Shown: positions 1 to 9,842, numbered from the stretch's first letter. The stretch is 64,000 bases of DNA from Deltaproteobacteria bacterium (GCA_016704445.1 JADJAE010000004.1:62001-126000); one strand, 5' to 3'. Made by a program: numbers and translations. Notes: generated by a model not told the origin, from the sequence alone.

Positions 1-1
1 C

Positions 2-1114
2 GTGGCGGCGTGCTCGGCCGGCGCCTGCGGCGTCGGGAGCTGCAACCGCGACTACGCCAACTGCGACGGCAGCGCGGCCAACGGCTGCGAGGTGCTCACC
101 AGCCGCGACGTGTCCAACTGCGGCGGGTGCGGGCTCGCGTGCCTGCGAGGGCAGTTCTGCTCGGCCTCGCGGTGCCAGCTGAGCTGCGGCACCGGCCTCA
201 CGGCGTGCAGCGGCGCGTGCGTCAACCTCGCCACCGACGAGGCCAACTGCGGCTCCTGCGGGCGCCGCTGCCTGCTCGGGCTCACCTGCATCGCCGGGGC
301 CTGCGCCTACCCCCCGCCGTCCAATGACGTCTGCACCAGCGCCGCGGACATCAACCTCGCGTCGGGGTCGCGCGTCACCGTCGCGGGGACGCTGCGCGGA
401 GCCGCTCGGGACGTGTCGCCGCCCTGCGGCGCGCTCGGCACGGCGGACGTGTTCTATCGGCTGACGCTCACCCGCCGGGAGTTCGTGTACGCCGACACCT
501 TCGGCTCGACGCCGGACACCAAGCTCTACTTCATGAACACCTGCGCGTCGCCGATGAGCACGCGCACCACCGGCGACCTCGTCTGCGACGACGACCGCGG
601 CCTCGCCTGCACCAGCGGAACCACCGGGTCGCAGGTCTACACCGTGCTCCCGGCGGGGACGTACTACCTCGCGGTGGGGCTGCAGTCGGGCACCGCGGGC
701 ACCTTCTCGCTGCACATCGAGCACCTCCCGGTGGGCTCCGGGCGGGTGCTCCCGCTCGCGCGCGGGTCGACCAGCCTCTCGGGCAGCACCGTGGGCACCA
801 CCAGCGGGTACAGCGGCTCGTGCGGCGGCAGCGGCCCCGAGGCGGCGTATTGGTGGGTGTCGTGTCCGGAGTCCGTGGCGGGGGCCTTCTCGGCCTCGAC
901 CTGCCTGGGCACCACCTTCGACCCGGTGCTCAACCTCCTCAACGGATCGGGCGCGGGGCAGGTGTGCAGCACCACGCCGCTGACCGGGTTCTGCTCGACC
1001 AACAGCGCCTCCATCTCGCAGACCATCGCCGCGGGCGCCGGTCTCCACGCCCTGGTGGTCGACGGCTACGGCGGAACCTCCGGGAGCTACAACGTCGGCG
1101 CCACCCGCCCTTGA
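2..1114 (+). CDS. Cys-rich secreted protein, 5' end outside window
   Basis: The frame is open to the left edge, so the true start and any signal peptide are missing; 370 residues are visible. The first ~105 residues hold repeated Cys-rich units of the type 'NC..GSAANGCE' and 'NCGGCG..C', common in myxobacterial surface proteins. After a Pro-rich break (PPPSNDVC) come two related beta-rich segments of about 120 residues (SGSRVTVAGTLRGA... and ARGSTSLSGSTVG...), each ending in a 'G.YYLAV.G' or 'G.HALVVDG' strand. These resemble pre-peptidase C-terminal (PPC-like) domains of secreted proteins. I see no catalytic motif. A surface or secreted role is inferred from composition only. Confidence 0.7.
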   Translation: MAACSAGACGVGSCNRDYANCDGSAANGCEVLTSRDVSNCGGCGLACLRGQFCSASRCQLSCGTGLTACSGACVNLATDEANCGSCGRRCLLGLTCIAGACAYPPPSNDVCTSAADINLASGSRVTVAGTLRGAARDVSPPCGALGTADVFYRLTLTRREFVYADTFGSTPDTKLYFMNTCASPMSTRTTGDLVCDDDRGLACTSGTTGSQVYTVLPAGTYYLAVGLQSGTAGTFSLHIEHLPVGSGRVLPLARGSTSLSGSTVGTTSGYSGSCGGSGPEAAYWWVSCPESVAGAFSASTCLGTTFDPVLNLLNGSGAGQVCSTTPLTGFCSTNSASISQTIAAGAGLHALVVDGYGGTSGSYNVGATRP

Positions 1115-1127
1115 GGTCGCGGCTCGG

Positions 1128-2382
1128 ATGGTAGCGTCCCGCGCGCCGGTGCTGGTGGTGGGCGCCGGCGTGGCGGGGCTGAGCGCGGCGGTGTGGCTCG
1201 CCCGCCGTGGTCACCGGGTGACCGTTCGGGAGTCATCGTCGGCGCCCGGGGGACTGCTGGAACCCGTGCATTTCGAGGGCGGCGAGTACGACCGCGGGTC
1301 GCATCGCATCCACCGCGAGGCGCTGCCCTTCCTGCGCGATCGCCTCCCGGCGGAGGGCTGGGTGGAGCGTCCGCGGCGGGGGATGCTGGTGCTCTCCGGG
1401 CGTCAGGCGGGATATCCGTTGAGCCCGCTGAGCTTCGCGCGGGCGCTCGGCCCGGAGACGACGGCCCGCATGGCGCTGGGGTGGCTGCTCCGTCCGCGGC
1501 GGTGGACGCGCTTCCGTAGCTGGGAGCGCGACCGGAGGGCCGACGCCTCGGAGCGCGACGAGGGCTACGAGCACTTCGTCCTGTCGAGGGTGGGCAGCGC
1601 GGCCTACCGCTCGTTCTATCGGCCCTACGTGGATAAGGTCTGGGGCATCGATCCGAAGGAGCTGTCGGTGTCGGTGGCGCGGCAGCGGTTCTCCTCGTCG
1701 GCCCGTGTCGCGGGTGCTGTCTTCCCGGCGCGACGAGTCCTTCGGTACCCGGTAGGGCAGGGGATTGATCGATGGGCTGATGAAGGAGGCCACGCGTGGG
1801 GTGACCGTGGAGACCGCGCTGGACGCGACTGAGGGCCCGGGCCACAGGCCCTTGGAGTCGGTGTCGAACACGGCGGGGATGTCGCGTCGCGGGCTGTACC
1901 TGCTGCATCTGCGATACGCGGGAGCGCCCACGACGAGGTCGACACCTGGTATGGCCGGCGGGAGTCGTGGTCGGCGTCTCGACCCGGCGTTACCGGGGCG
2001 CATCGATCGGTCGTCACGGTGCGGCGCTGAGATCCCGGAGGGTCGGGGGGCAGGGGAGGGCTTCCGGGACTCGACGATCCCGGGCAGCTATGGAGGCGGC
2101 ACGCGGGGCGAGGCGGAACTGTTGAGCGCGAAGCAGACCTCGTGGGCGGGGTGTACCCCGAGTACCGCCGCGGGGGGGTCGTCGTGGAGCGAGGCGATGG
2201 CCTCGGTGGCGTCGCTGGGCAACGTGTACATGGCTGGGCGGCAGGGGTTGTTCCTGCACTGCAACATCGACCACGCGGTGGCGATCGCGCTGGCCGCGGC
2301 GGAGCACCTGTCCGACGGGGTGGCGGTGGAGCGCTGGGTGGAGTCGGCGTCGCGCTGGCTCGACGTGAAGGTGCGGGACTGA
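1128..2382 (+). pseudogene. FAD/NAD(P)-dependent oxidoreductase (amine-oxidase family), degraded
   Basis: The ATG at 1128 opens a frame with a clear dinucleotide-binding motif (VLVVGAGVAGLSAAVWLA, then an acidic strand end) as in protoporphyrinogen oxidase/phytoene desaturase-like flavoproteins. The frame breaks near 1765. The adjacent frame then gives LIDGLMKEA...RGVTVETALDA, and another frame carries DEVDTWY near 1930. The conserved C-terminus (GNVYMAGRQGLFLHCNIDHAVA) returns near 2220 and runs to a stop at 2382. At least three frame changes are needed across 1765-2210, more than anywhere else in the window. A true pseudogene is therefore likelier than a single sequencing slip. The intact protein would have about 420 residues. 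Confidence 0.6.
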
Positions 2383-2457
2383 TCGTCGTCTCAAAGCGCC
2401 CGCGGCTCGGAGAGTCGCGTTGACGCCGTCTCGCGCTGGGAGATACCGTCGCCCTCG

Positions 2458-2975
2458 ATGGAACACCGTCGACGGTTGGGGATGCGATCGACTGCGCTGA
2501 CGCTGCTTTTCGCGGCGTCGCTGGTGGGCGCGGGGTGCAGCGGCGGCGACACGCCGTCGGCCGTGGACAGCGGCGTGGCGGACGTCGGCGAGAGCGACGG
2601 CTCGACGCCTGAGGACACGGGTTCGCCCGTGGACACCGGCTCGCCCGTGGACACTGGCGGCACCGACGCGGGCACGCCCGTGGACACGGCGGCACCGACG
2701 CGGGCACACCCGTGGACACCGGCACCGACGCGGGCGCACCGACGGACGTCGGCGGCGACAGCGGGACGCCCGGCGACGGGGGAATGCCCGGCGACGGCGG
2801 GATGACCGGGCGGGCGCACGCGGGCTCGTCGCTGGTGTCGGCGGGCTCGCTGATGCGGTCCGCGAGGTTCCAGATGATTTCCACGCTGGGCGGGCGAAGC
2901 GTCCAGCAGACGAACCTGCAATCGCCCAACTACCGGCTGCGCGGCGGCCTGGTGGGCACGATCGGAGCGCGCTGA
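2458..2975 (+). CDS. Low-complexity lipoprotein, one frameshift near 2690
   Basis: The ATG at 2458 starts a lipoprotein signal peptide (ALTLLFAASLVGAGC, Cys about residue 24) followed by repeated PVDTG / GTDAG / DGG units, a typical flexible linker of myxobacterial outer-membrane lipoproteins. Near 2690 the frame changes; one missing G in an 'acgggcggc' context restores it. The repeat then continues (GTDAGAPTDVGG, GDGGMPGDGG) into a conserved-looking C-terminus with MISTLGGRS and YRLRGGLVGTIG, ending at 2975. The gene ends three bases before the next start, so it is probably cotranscribed with the collagen-like gene. The C-terminal motif often precedes such stalk proteins (from memory, not checked). 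Confidence 0.55.
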
Positions 2976-2978
2976 GAG

Positions 2979-4578
2979 ATGACGACCACGATGAACAGGG
3001 GATCCCGGATGAAGACCGTGCGGCGTGCGTTGGGGGCCTTGGTGCTGGCTGCGATGTGCGCGGTGCCGGCGGTGGCGGTGGCGCAGGTGCCGTCGACGAT
3101 GATCCACCAGGGTCGGCTGCTCGACCGCGCGGGCGCGCCGTCGACCGGCTCGCAGTCGATCGTCTATCGCATCTACGACAGCGCGACCGGCGGCACGCCG
3201 ATCTGGACCGAGACGCTCAACGTGACGCTCGACGACGGGTACTTCTCGACGCAGCTCGGCGCGACGACGCCGCTGACGCCGATGGTGTTCGCGGGCCGCA
3301 CGCGCTTCCTCGGCGTGACGGTGGGCACCGACCCGGAGATGACGCCGCGCGAGCCGATCGGGAGCGTCCCGTACGCGCTGGTGGCGACGAACGTGGTGGG
3401 CGACATCACGCCGACGAGCATCACGGTGGGCGGGATGCAGATCGTCGACTCGACGGGTCGCTGGGTGGGCGCGTCGAGCGGCCCTGCTGGCCCCGCGGGC
3501 CCTGCGGGTCCGATGGGCCCTGCGGGTCCGGCTGGCCCTGCGGGCGCGACGGGTCCTGCGGGCGCTGCGGGCCCTGCGGGTCCGATGGGCCCTGCGGGCC
3601 CGGCGTCGTCGAACATCGGCTGTGAGCGCGGCCTGCTGCTGGGCGGCGTGTGCGTGCTCCAGATCGACAACAGCGGCCCGGGCTCGGACTGGAACCTCGC
3701 GGCGAGCACCTGCGCCGGCTTCGGTGGCGACCTGTGCAGCCCGACGCAGTACGCGGTGATCCGCGACGATCAGGGCAGCAACTTCGGTCGCTATATGTTC
3801 TACACCGATGTGGTGGCCGCCGCGCGGTGTGGTCGTCCAACTTCTCGGACAACGATGGGAATCGTATCGGGACGTTCCTTCATAGTGCCGACGATCCCAC
3901 GAGCAGCAACGGATACAGCTACGCCTGCTGCGCCAACATCACTCCTCCAGAGTACCGCTCCCGCGCCACGACGGAGCTCGTCCGAGCGATGGGCTCTAGC
4001 GACCAGGGTGTCCAGGTCACCTATCTGAACAACCGCGAAGAGAGCTCGGGGCTTCTGGCGGCCAACGTCTGCGCCTCGCTTCGCAGCGACCTCTGCTCCA
4101 AGAGCCAGTACGTGACGCTCAATGACGCCGGTAGGTTCTCTGGGGCGACTCGTCGACTCACGCGCGAGTTCTCGGACAACGATAGTACCTGTTCAACCCG
4201 GTGGTTGGCTCGAACACTGCCGACAATCCCGCTTGGACCAACCCCTGGGCATTCGCGTGCTGCGCTTCTCAGCGACCGGTGGACAACTCCTGTCCCTCTT
4301 CGGGCACCGTGATCAACAACGTCTGTGTGATGGACATTCATACAACCGAGGACAGTAGCTTCCTCGATGCGGCCCGTGCCTGCGCCCGCCTGGGTGCAGA
4401 CATCTGCTCCAACAGCCAGATGCAGAACATCCGCAACATGGGCCGACTGCCGGGCATCCGCGCCTGGACCAACAGCGGTGCCGACAACGACGCGGTGCGG
4501 GTTGGCGGGCTGCTTCCGAGCATGCCGGATGATCCGAACCCCTTGACGGATCGCTTCGGCTACGCCTGCTGCCTCTGA
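2979..4578 (+). CDS. Collagen-like stalk protein with three Cys modules, two frameshifts
   Basis: The start is at 2979, or at 3009 (MKTVRRALG), which begins a good Sec signal peptide ending near VAVAQ. Residues ~35-160 resemble the N-terminal head of bacterial tail-fibre/collagen-like proteins (IHQGRLLD, YRIYDSATGG, REPIGSVPYALVA). Fourteen Gly-X-Y triplets follow (3480-3605). The rest consists of three ~100-residue modules, each with 'AC..(G/R).DLCS.SQ', 'SDND' or 'ADND', and a closing 'ACC'. The frame shifts by one missing base near 3830 and again near 4190; the modules line up only when both are corrected, giving about 530 residues. A secreted or surface filament is inferred. GC content drops sharply after about 3830. 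Confidence 0.6.
3480..3605 (+). repeat. Collagen-like Gly-X-Y coding repeat (14 triplets)
   Basis: Fourteen consecutive 9-base units encode GPA, GPM, GAT and GAA triplets. The most frequent unit is ggccctgcg or a synonym. The uninterrupted Gly-X-Y phase implies a short collagen-type triple helix. Near-identical units make the tract prone to slippage in length. Confidence 0.9.
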
Positions 4579-4655
4579 TCTCCTTCCGTCTCGCAACCCC
4601 TCCCGATACAATCCCGACACGGCCTCTGCGCGCTTCCCGCGCTGAAGGAGATGTC

Positions 4656-6052
4656 ATGTCCAGACCCATCATCGCCCTGTGCTCGCTGATCGCCCTCGTC
4701 GGCTGCGTTCCCGAGATCCGCACCTCTCCGGCAGATGTGCCCGATGCGGGTGATCTGGGTCCGGTGCTTGATCTGCCGACCGACCAGCCATTGGCGGAGG
4801 TTGCGGGGGATGGAGCTTTGGGAGATCAGGGCGATGCTGGCCAACCCGACGTTCCGCTCGTCGACGTGTCGGCTCTGGATGTCGTGAGTCCAATGGATGT
4901 GCTGAACGATGCTGGGGCGGGCACCGATGCTTCAACTGATCGGACCCTTCCCTCCGAGGCAACTGTGCTGGCCGATGTTGGCTCCGACGCGAGCGCCGAG
5001 GATCGATCATGTGGCGTCTGCGTCGCGCCACACGCTGTTTCAGTCTGCCGCGCGGGCTCTTGTGCCATCGAACGTTGCGAAACGGGGTTTGCCGATTGCG
5101 ACATGTCCGCAGCAAATGGTTGCGAGATCGACATTGGTACGTCGACGGATTGCGGCGCCTGCGGTCGCTCATGCGTCGGCGGCACGTGCTTCAATGGAAC
5201 CTGTTCGGTCCAACGCAGTTGCCCCAGTCCGGGAGAGCGGGGCTGCGGACTTGTCGGAGTTCATGGCGGCCCCTTTGTCATGGGATCCGCGGAGCCAACG
5301 TACAGCGCTGTCCTGGGCCGGGTGTCGGTGTCGGATTTTCTCGTGGATTCACACGAGGTCACCTTGTCACGATTCCGCCGCTTCTGGACCGCAGGCCATC
5401 CTCGCCCCGTTGCCTCGGTACGCTATCCGGGTGGGGCGCTGCTGGGGTCTGGCAACGTTTCCGAGCCCGAGAATGCTACCGGGTGCTCGGGATCCAACTG
5501 GACATCAGCGGCTGGAGTAAGAGAGCTTCATCCTCTGAACTGCGTGACATGGTCGACCGCTCCCGCCTTCTGTTGTCGGACGGTGGACGTCTGCCTACCG
5601 AGGCAGAACTTGAGTTTGTCGGCAGAGGCAGAGTCGTTGATGGCATTCCAATGCCCCGCGACTATCCTTGGGGAAATGAGACGGTGGCATTCACGTGGCC
5701 TGAACCGACCATGTGCACACGCGCTCACTACCAGAACTGCCCCGGAGAAGACGGGGCAAGGACCCGGCGGGTTGGTAGTTTTCTACCGAGCGGTGGCGTC
5801 TATGACCTTGCCGGTAACCTGGCCGAGGTCGCGGCGGACGACTGGTCGCTGTTTGGTTCCGGGCCATGCTGGGCGGCAGGGACTGCAATCCCGGCTAATC
5901 CGCTTTGTACTGACGATGTGGAGCGCCGCGCAGCGCGCGGTGGTTACTTCGGTTCGGTCGTCAGACACACATTGCTCGTTGCCACGAGAGATCCCCGTTC
6001 GTCTTCACTTGGTAGTGGTGATACGGGCTTCCGCTGCGTCCGCTCTCCCTGA
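4656..6052 (+). CDS. FGE/SUMF1-type lipoprotein with Cys-rich linker, one frameshift
   Basis: The start is fixed by a strong ribosome site (gaaggag, 6 nt before ATG 4656). The signal is lipoprotein-like (LCSLIALVGC, Cys 16), followed by an Asp/Ala/Val-rich linker to about residue 115 and a Cys unit (SAANGCEID...DCGACGRSC) like that in the first gene of the window. From about residue 205 the formylglycine-generating-enzyme/sulfatase-modifying fold appears: GGPFVMGS, HEVTLSRFRRF, then after a one-base break near 5570, GGRLPTEAELEF, YPWGNE, GVYDLAGNLAEVA and GDTGFRCVRS at the end. The family covers FGE and many non-catalytic ligand-binding proteins. The break sits in a T run (tgttg for tgtttg). 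Confidence 0.65.
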
Positions 6053-6100
6053 TCCCGATAGCGCCATTCGAGCTACCGGCGTAGCAGTTCAGCAGTGGGG

Positions 6101-6384
6101 CAAGCCTCGTGTTTGACGCTGGGGTTCGCGCGTTGGCGCTCACCCCAGGCTATAACAGGTGACGACCCCGCGTTCGCGGGGTCTTTCGTACCGAAACTCG
6201 ATGGACCTTCCGGAAGCTCCAATCGATGCTGCGGGCTCCATCGAAGTGGCATTCCTGTTCGAAAGACCCCCACGCACGTGGGGTCGTCACTTGTTATAGC
6301 CTGGGGTGAGCGTCAACGCGCGAACCCCAGGCCAACAGGCGGATTGCCCCACCGCGCATACCCCAGCGTCAAACGCGAGGCTTG
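6101..6384. repeat. Nested ~285-bp inverted repeat (REP/BIME- or MITE-like)
   Basis: Outer arms 6101-6124 and 6361-6384 are inverted copies with one mismatch in 24. Inner arms 6121-6189 and 6260-6328 are inverted copies over about 68 bases with few differences, including ctataacaggtgacgacccc against ggggtcgtcacttgttatag. Each inner arm ends in its own small hairpin (gacccc...ggggtc). The centre 6190-6259 is unique. No transposase is present. The shape suits a repetitive extragenic palindrome or a miniature mobile element, or a very stable terminator between the gene ending at 6052 and the one starting at 6549. Confidence 0.8.
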
Positions 6385-6423
6385 CACCACCGTTGAACGG
6401 TTACCTTCCGCCGGTCGCACGCG

Positions 6424-6497
6424 CTCTCTCTCCTCTTCCCCATCTCCCTCTTCCCCCTCTCCCTCTTCCCCTCCTTCCCATCTCCCCTATTCCCCTG
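6424..6497. repeat. Polypyrimidine (CT-rich) tract
   Basis: About 74 bases on the plus strand are almost wholly C and T, built from irregular repeats of tcttcccc / tctccc with only a few A and G interruptions. The tract lies 50-120 bases upstream of the ABC ATPase start. A role in transcription or triplex formation is speculative. Confidence 0.7.
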
Positions 6498-6548
6498 TTC
6501 ATGCGGCTTGACACTCCAGTACCCCCCGACTAGCAACCGTTCACGCCC

Positions 6549-7516
6549 GTGATCGAGACCCATCAGCTCACCCGCCGCTTCGGATCGCGCACCGCCGTCG
6601 AGGCGCTGACCTTCTCGATCCCGAAGGGGTCCATCGTCGGCTTCCTCGGGCCCAACGGGGCTGGCAAGAGCACCACGCTCAAGATGCTCGCCGGCTTCCT
6701 CCCGCCCACCTCGGGCACCGCCCGCGTCGGAGGCCTCGACGTGGTCACCGACTCCCTCGCCGCCCGGCGCCTCATCGGCTACATGCCCGAGAGCGTCCCG
6801 CTGCACCCGGAGATGCGCGTGCGCGAGTACCTGAGCTTCCGCGCGGAGATCAAGGGCATCACCCGCCAGCGCGACGCCGCCGTCGACCGCGCCCTCGAGC
6901 TCGCCGACGTCGCCGACGTCGCCGCCCGCCTCATCGGCGAGCTCTCCAAGGGCTACAAACAGCGCGTCGGGCTCGCAGACGCCCTCGTCGCCAGGCCCCC
7001 GCTGCTCATCCTCGACGAGCCCACCGAGGGCCTCGACCCCAACCAGATCCTGCGCTTCCGCGACATGCTCAAGCGCCTCGGCGCCGAGCACACCATCTTC
7101 CTCTCCACGCACATCATGCAGGAGGTCGAGGCCGTCTGTGAGCGCGTCGTCATCATCCACAAGGGGCACATCGCCGCGAGCGGTCCGCTCGAGGAGGTGC
7201 GCGCGAAGATGACCGGGGCGAGCGCGACGTGGTCGTGAAGCTGCACCCGCGAGAGCACCACGCGGCCTGGAAGGACGACCCCGCCGCCGCGGCCAGCGCC
7301 CTGGTCGACGGCGTCGAGGGCCTCACGCTCCGCAGCGCGACGGCCGACGGCGAGCTGGTCAACCTGGTGGTGCGCTCGACGGAGAAGGGCGACGCGGTGG
7401 AAGACCTCGTCGCGCGCTGCGTCCGCGCCGGGCTCGGCGTGCGCGCCGTGTCCCCGCAGGCCGGGAGCCTTGAACGGGTATTCCATGCGCTCACGGGCGC
7501 GGAGGGCGACGCGTGA
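6549..7516 (+). CDS. ABC transporter ATPase, GldA-like, frameshift near 7225
   Basis: This is the ATP-hydrolysing subunit of an exporter-type ABC system. Walker A GPNGAGKST is at residues 34-42, Q-loop region near YMPESVPL, signature LSKGYKQR about 134, Walker B LLILDEP, and the H-loop STHIM. The first frame stops at 7238, but the C-terminal extension typical of GldA/CcmA-type ATPases (VVVKLHPREHHAAWK ... SLERVFHALT) continues in the next frame to 7516. One missing G (acgtgg for acggtgg) near 7225 rejoins them into about 322 residues. A separate 95-residue protein from GTG 7229 is possible but less likely. The permease start overlaps the stop. Confidence 0.75.
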
Positions 7517-8262
7517 GAACTGCCTGGGCCATCTACAAGCGCGAGCTCATCGGAACCTTCTGCTCGCCCCTCGCCTACGTGGTGATGGTGGCGTTTCTCG
7601 TCTTCAACGGCGTGGTGTTCTGGTTCTTCATGTCGATGACCGCGGACAACCCCGCGCTCACCGGCTCGCGCTCGCCGCTCCAGATGTTCTTCGGCAGCAC
7701 CATCCTCTCGGTGCTCACGCTGCTGGTGTTCAGCCCCGCGACCACCATGCGCACCTTCGCCGAAGAGCGCCGCTCCCGAACCTTCGAGACCCTCTTCACC
7801 GCCCCGGTCACCGACGTCGAGGTCGTGGCCGGGAAGTACTTCGGGTCGATGACCTTCTACGCCGCCCTCTGGGCGCCGACGCTCCTCTACGCCCTCGTGG
7901 TGAAGCGCTACGGGCCCGTCGACTGGGGCGCCCTCGCGTCGGGCTACGCCGGCATGCTCCTCATCGGCTCGGCCTTCGTCGCGCTCGGCGTGCTCATGTC
8001 GGCCATCGCGCGCTCCCAGGTCGTCGCGTACATGCTCACCTTCATGGCCATCGGGGGCGTGATGTTCGCCCTGGGCCTCGGGTCGTACGTCTTCCAGGAA
8101 GAGTCCACCCGGCAGTTCTTCTCCTACGTAAACCTCTGGGAGCACATGGAGCACTTCTCCGTCGGGCTCATCGACTCCCGCGCGCTGGTCTACTACGGCT
8201 CCGTCTCCCTCTGCTCGCTGGCCCTCGCCACGCGCACGCTCGCGGTCCGAAGGGAGTCGTGA
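7513..8262 (+). CDS. ABC-2 type permease, GldF-like
   Basis: This 249-residue integral membrane protein starts at GTG 7513, overlapping the ATPase stop by four bases. It has about six hydrophobic helices (e.g. LAYVVMVAFLVFNGVVFWFF, ILSVLTLLVFSPATTMRTF, AGMLLIGSAFVALGVLMSAI, VVAYMLTFMAIGGVMFALGL). The cytoplasmic motif FAEERRSRTFETLFTAPVTD is diagnostic of ABC-2/GldF permeases. It should form the membrane channel for the preceding ATPase, with the two following genes as extracytoplasmic partners. The transported substrate cannot be read from the sequence. Confidence 0.85.
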   Translation: MRTAWAIYKRELIGTFCSPLAYVVMVAFLVFNGVVFWFFMSMTADNPALTGSRSPLQMFFGSTILSVLTLLVFSPATTMRTFAEERRSRTFETLFTAPVTDVEVVAGKYFGSMTFYAALWAPTLLYALVVKRYGPVDWGALASGYAGMLLIGSAFVALGVLMSAIARSQVVAYMLTFMAIGGVMFALGLGSYVFQEESTRQFFSYVNLWEHMEHFSVGLIDSRALVYYGSVSLCSLALATRTLAVRRES

Positions 8263-9842
8263 TGAGCGACGCCGAAGCCACCCCCGAGAAGCCCGCTCCC
8301 GAGGCGCCCACAACCGACAAGGCGCCCCCGGCCTGGCTCGACCGCCTGATGAACGGCCCCATCTGGGTGCTGCTCGTGGTCGCGCTCTTCGCGCTGGCCA
8401 ACTACACCGCCGCGCGCCACTACCGCCGCTGGGACTGGACCTCCGCGCAGCGCTTCACCCTCTCCACCCGCTCGGTCGAGATCGCGCGCTCTCTCCGAGA
8501 GCCCGTCGAGCTCTACGTCCTGCTGTCGAGCCGCGACCCGCTCTACTCCGAGACCCACGAGCTCGCCGAGCGCTACGCCGCCGCCTCCCCGAAGGTGCGG
8601 CTGCACCGCATCGACCCCGACCGCCAGCGCGAGCGCCTCATCGCCCTCGCGCAGGAGCTCGACCCGCACCTCCTCGACCGCACCGCCGAGGGCCGCACCC
8701 TCGCCACCGCGGGCATCCTCGTGCGCCGCGGCAACCGCCACTGGGAGGTCGAGCGCGAGCAGCTCCAGGAGCTCGGGCCGCAGCAGCAGGGCGAGGAGGG
8801 CAACGACGCCTCGCGCCTGCTCAACGCCAAGATCACCGTCGAGCGGCGCATCTCCGAGGCGCTGCTCCAGGTCGACCGCGAGCGCGCCACCACCCTCTGC
8901 TTCTCCGCGGGCCACGCCGAGATGCCCCTCGCGTCCGGCGACCGCGCCGCCGCGGGCCTCGCCGACGACCTGCGCCACCTCAACTTCGTCGTGCGCGAGA
9001 CAGAGGTGCGAGGGCAGTCGGGCGTCCCCAGCGACTGCGACGCGCTGGTCATCGCCGGGCCGCAGCGAGCATGGCCCCGCGAAGACTCCGACGCCGTCGT
9101 GCGCTACCTGCGCGCGGGAGGAAACGTCGCGATGTTCCTCGACCCGGTGGTGCTGGAGGGCAGGGTGGTCCCGACGGGCCTCGAAGACGTCGCCGGCATG
9201 GCGGGCATCGGGCTGCCCCCCGCGGTGGTGGTCGAGGCCGACAGCGACCACCTGCTCCCCGACTCTCCCCCGGTGCACTTCCGCGCCGACACCTGGAACG
9301 AACACGAGATCACCGGCGACCTCCGCGGCGCCTCGGTGCTCGTCGGCATGGCGCGCCCCATCGTGCGCGCCGAGGGCTCCCAGGGCGCGACCTCGCTGCT
9401 GCTCTCCAGCCCGCAGGCGTGGGGCGAGACGGCCATCGCCGAGCTGCTCCGCACCTTCGTCCCCTCCAAGGGCCCCGACGACGTGCAGGGCCCGGTGAGC
9501 CTCGCCATGGCGGGCATGATCTCCGACGGCCGATCGCGGGGCGAGGGCGTGTCGTCAGGGCGCGTCGTCGTCGTGGGCAGCTCGGAGATGGTCGGCGCGG
9601 ACTACTTCAACATCCGGGTGCGCGCCTCGGTGGCCAACGCCAACCTCGCGGAGGCCGTCATCGGCTGGGTCACCACGCGCCGCGAGCTGGTGAACATCCC
9701 CGCGCGCCCGGTCGACCGCGCGGCGCTCCTCGTGAGCGCCCGAGACCTCACCAAGATCGGTGTGTACGTGATGCTGTTGATCCCGCTGGCCGCCGCGCTG
9801 GTCGGGCTCGCGGTGTCGCGCGCCAGGAAGAACACGGCGTGA
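8262..9842 (+). CDS. GldG-like ABC auxiliary protein
   Basis: The start at ATG 8262 overlaps the permease stop (ATGA). The 526-residue product has a membrane helix near residues 29-50 (IWVLLVVALFALANYTAA) and another at the C-terminus (GVYVMLLIPLAAALVGLAV), with a large periplasmic part between. Visible family features are the N-terminal 'RFTLSTRSVEIARSL..PVELYVLLS', the 'LTHE/ETHELAERYAAASPKV' region, and a Rossmann-like 'CDALVIAGPQRAWPREDSDAVVRYLRAGGNVAMFLDP' segment typical of ABC_transp_aux/GldG proteins. It probably acts outside the membrane with the GldA/F-like pair. No gliding function is implied by homology alone. Confidence 0.8.
   Translation: MSDAEATPEKPAPEAPTTDKAPPAWLDRLMNGPIWVLLVVALFALANYTAARHYRRWDWTSAQRFTLSTRSVEIARSLREPVELYVLLSSRDPLYSETHELAERYAAASPKVRLHRIDPDRQRERLIALAQELDPHLLDRTAEGRTLATAGILVRRGNRHWEVEREQLQELGPQQQGEEGNDASRLLNAKITVERRISEALLQVDRERATTLCFSAGHAEMPLASGDRAAAGLADDLRHLNFVVRETEVRGQSGVPSDCDALVIAGPQRAWPREDSDAVVRYLRAGGNVAMFLDPVVLEGRVVPTGLEDVAGMAGIGLPPAVVVEADSDHLLPDSPPVHFRADTWNEHEITGDLRGASVLVGMARPIVRAEGSQGATSLLLSSPQAWGETAIAELLRTFVPSKGPDDVQGPVSLAMAGMISDGRSRGEGVSSGRVVVVGSSEMVGADYFNIRVRASVANANLAEAVIGWVTTRRELVNIPARPVDRAALLVSARDLTKIGVYVMLLIPLAAALVGLAVSRARKNTA

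Larger units (their letters stand above)
6053..6548. other. 496-bp gene-free interval with repeat element and pyrimidine tract
   Basis: No convincing gene lies here. From left to right the interval holds a large nested inverted repeat (6101-6384), a short unremarkable spacer, a pyrimidine-rich tract (6424-6497), and the leader of the ABC operon starting at 6549. Frames open across the repeat on both strands encode only repeat-derived sequence and are not believable proteins. Confidence 0.75.

Noticed and set aside
6095..6511. Open frame of 138 codons across the inverted repeat
   Set aside because: It is made of both repeat arms and the pyrimidine tract (Ser/Pro run), without a ribosome site; composition follows the repeat, not a protein.
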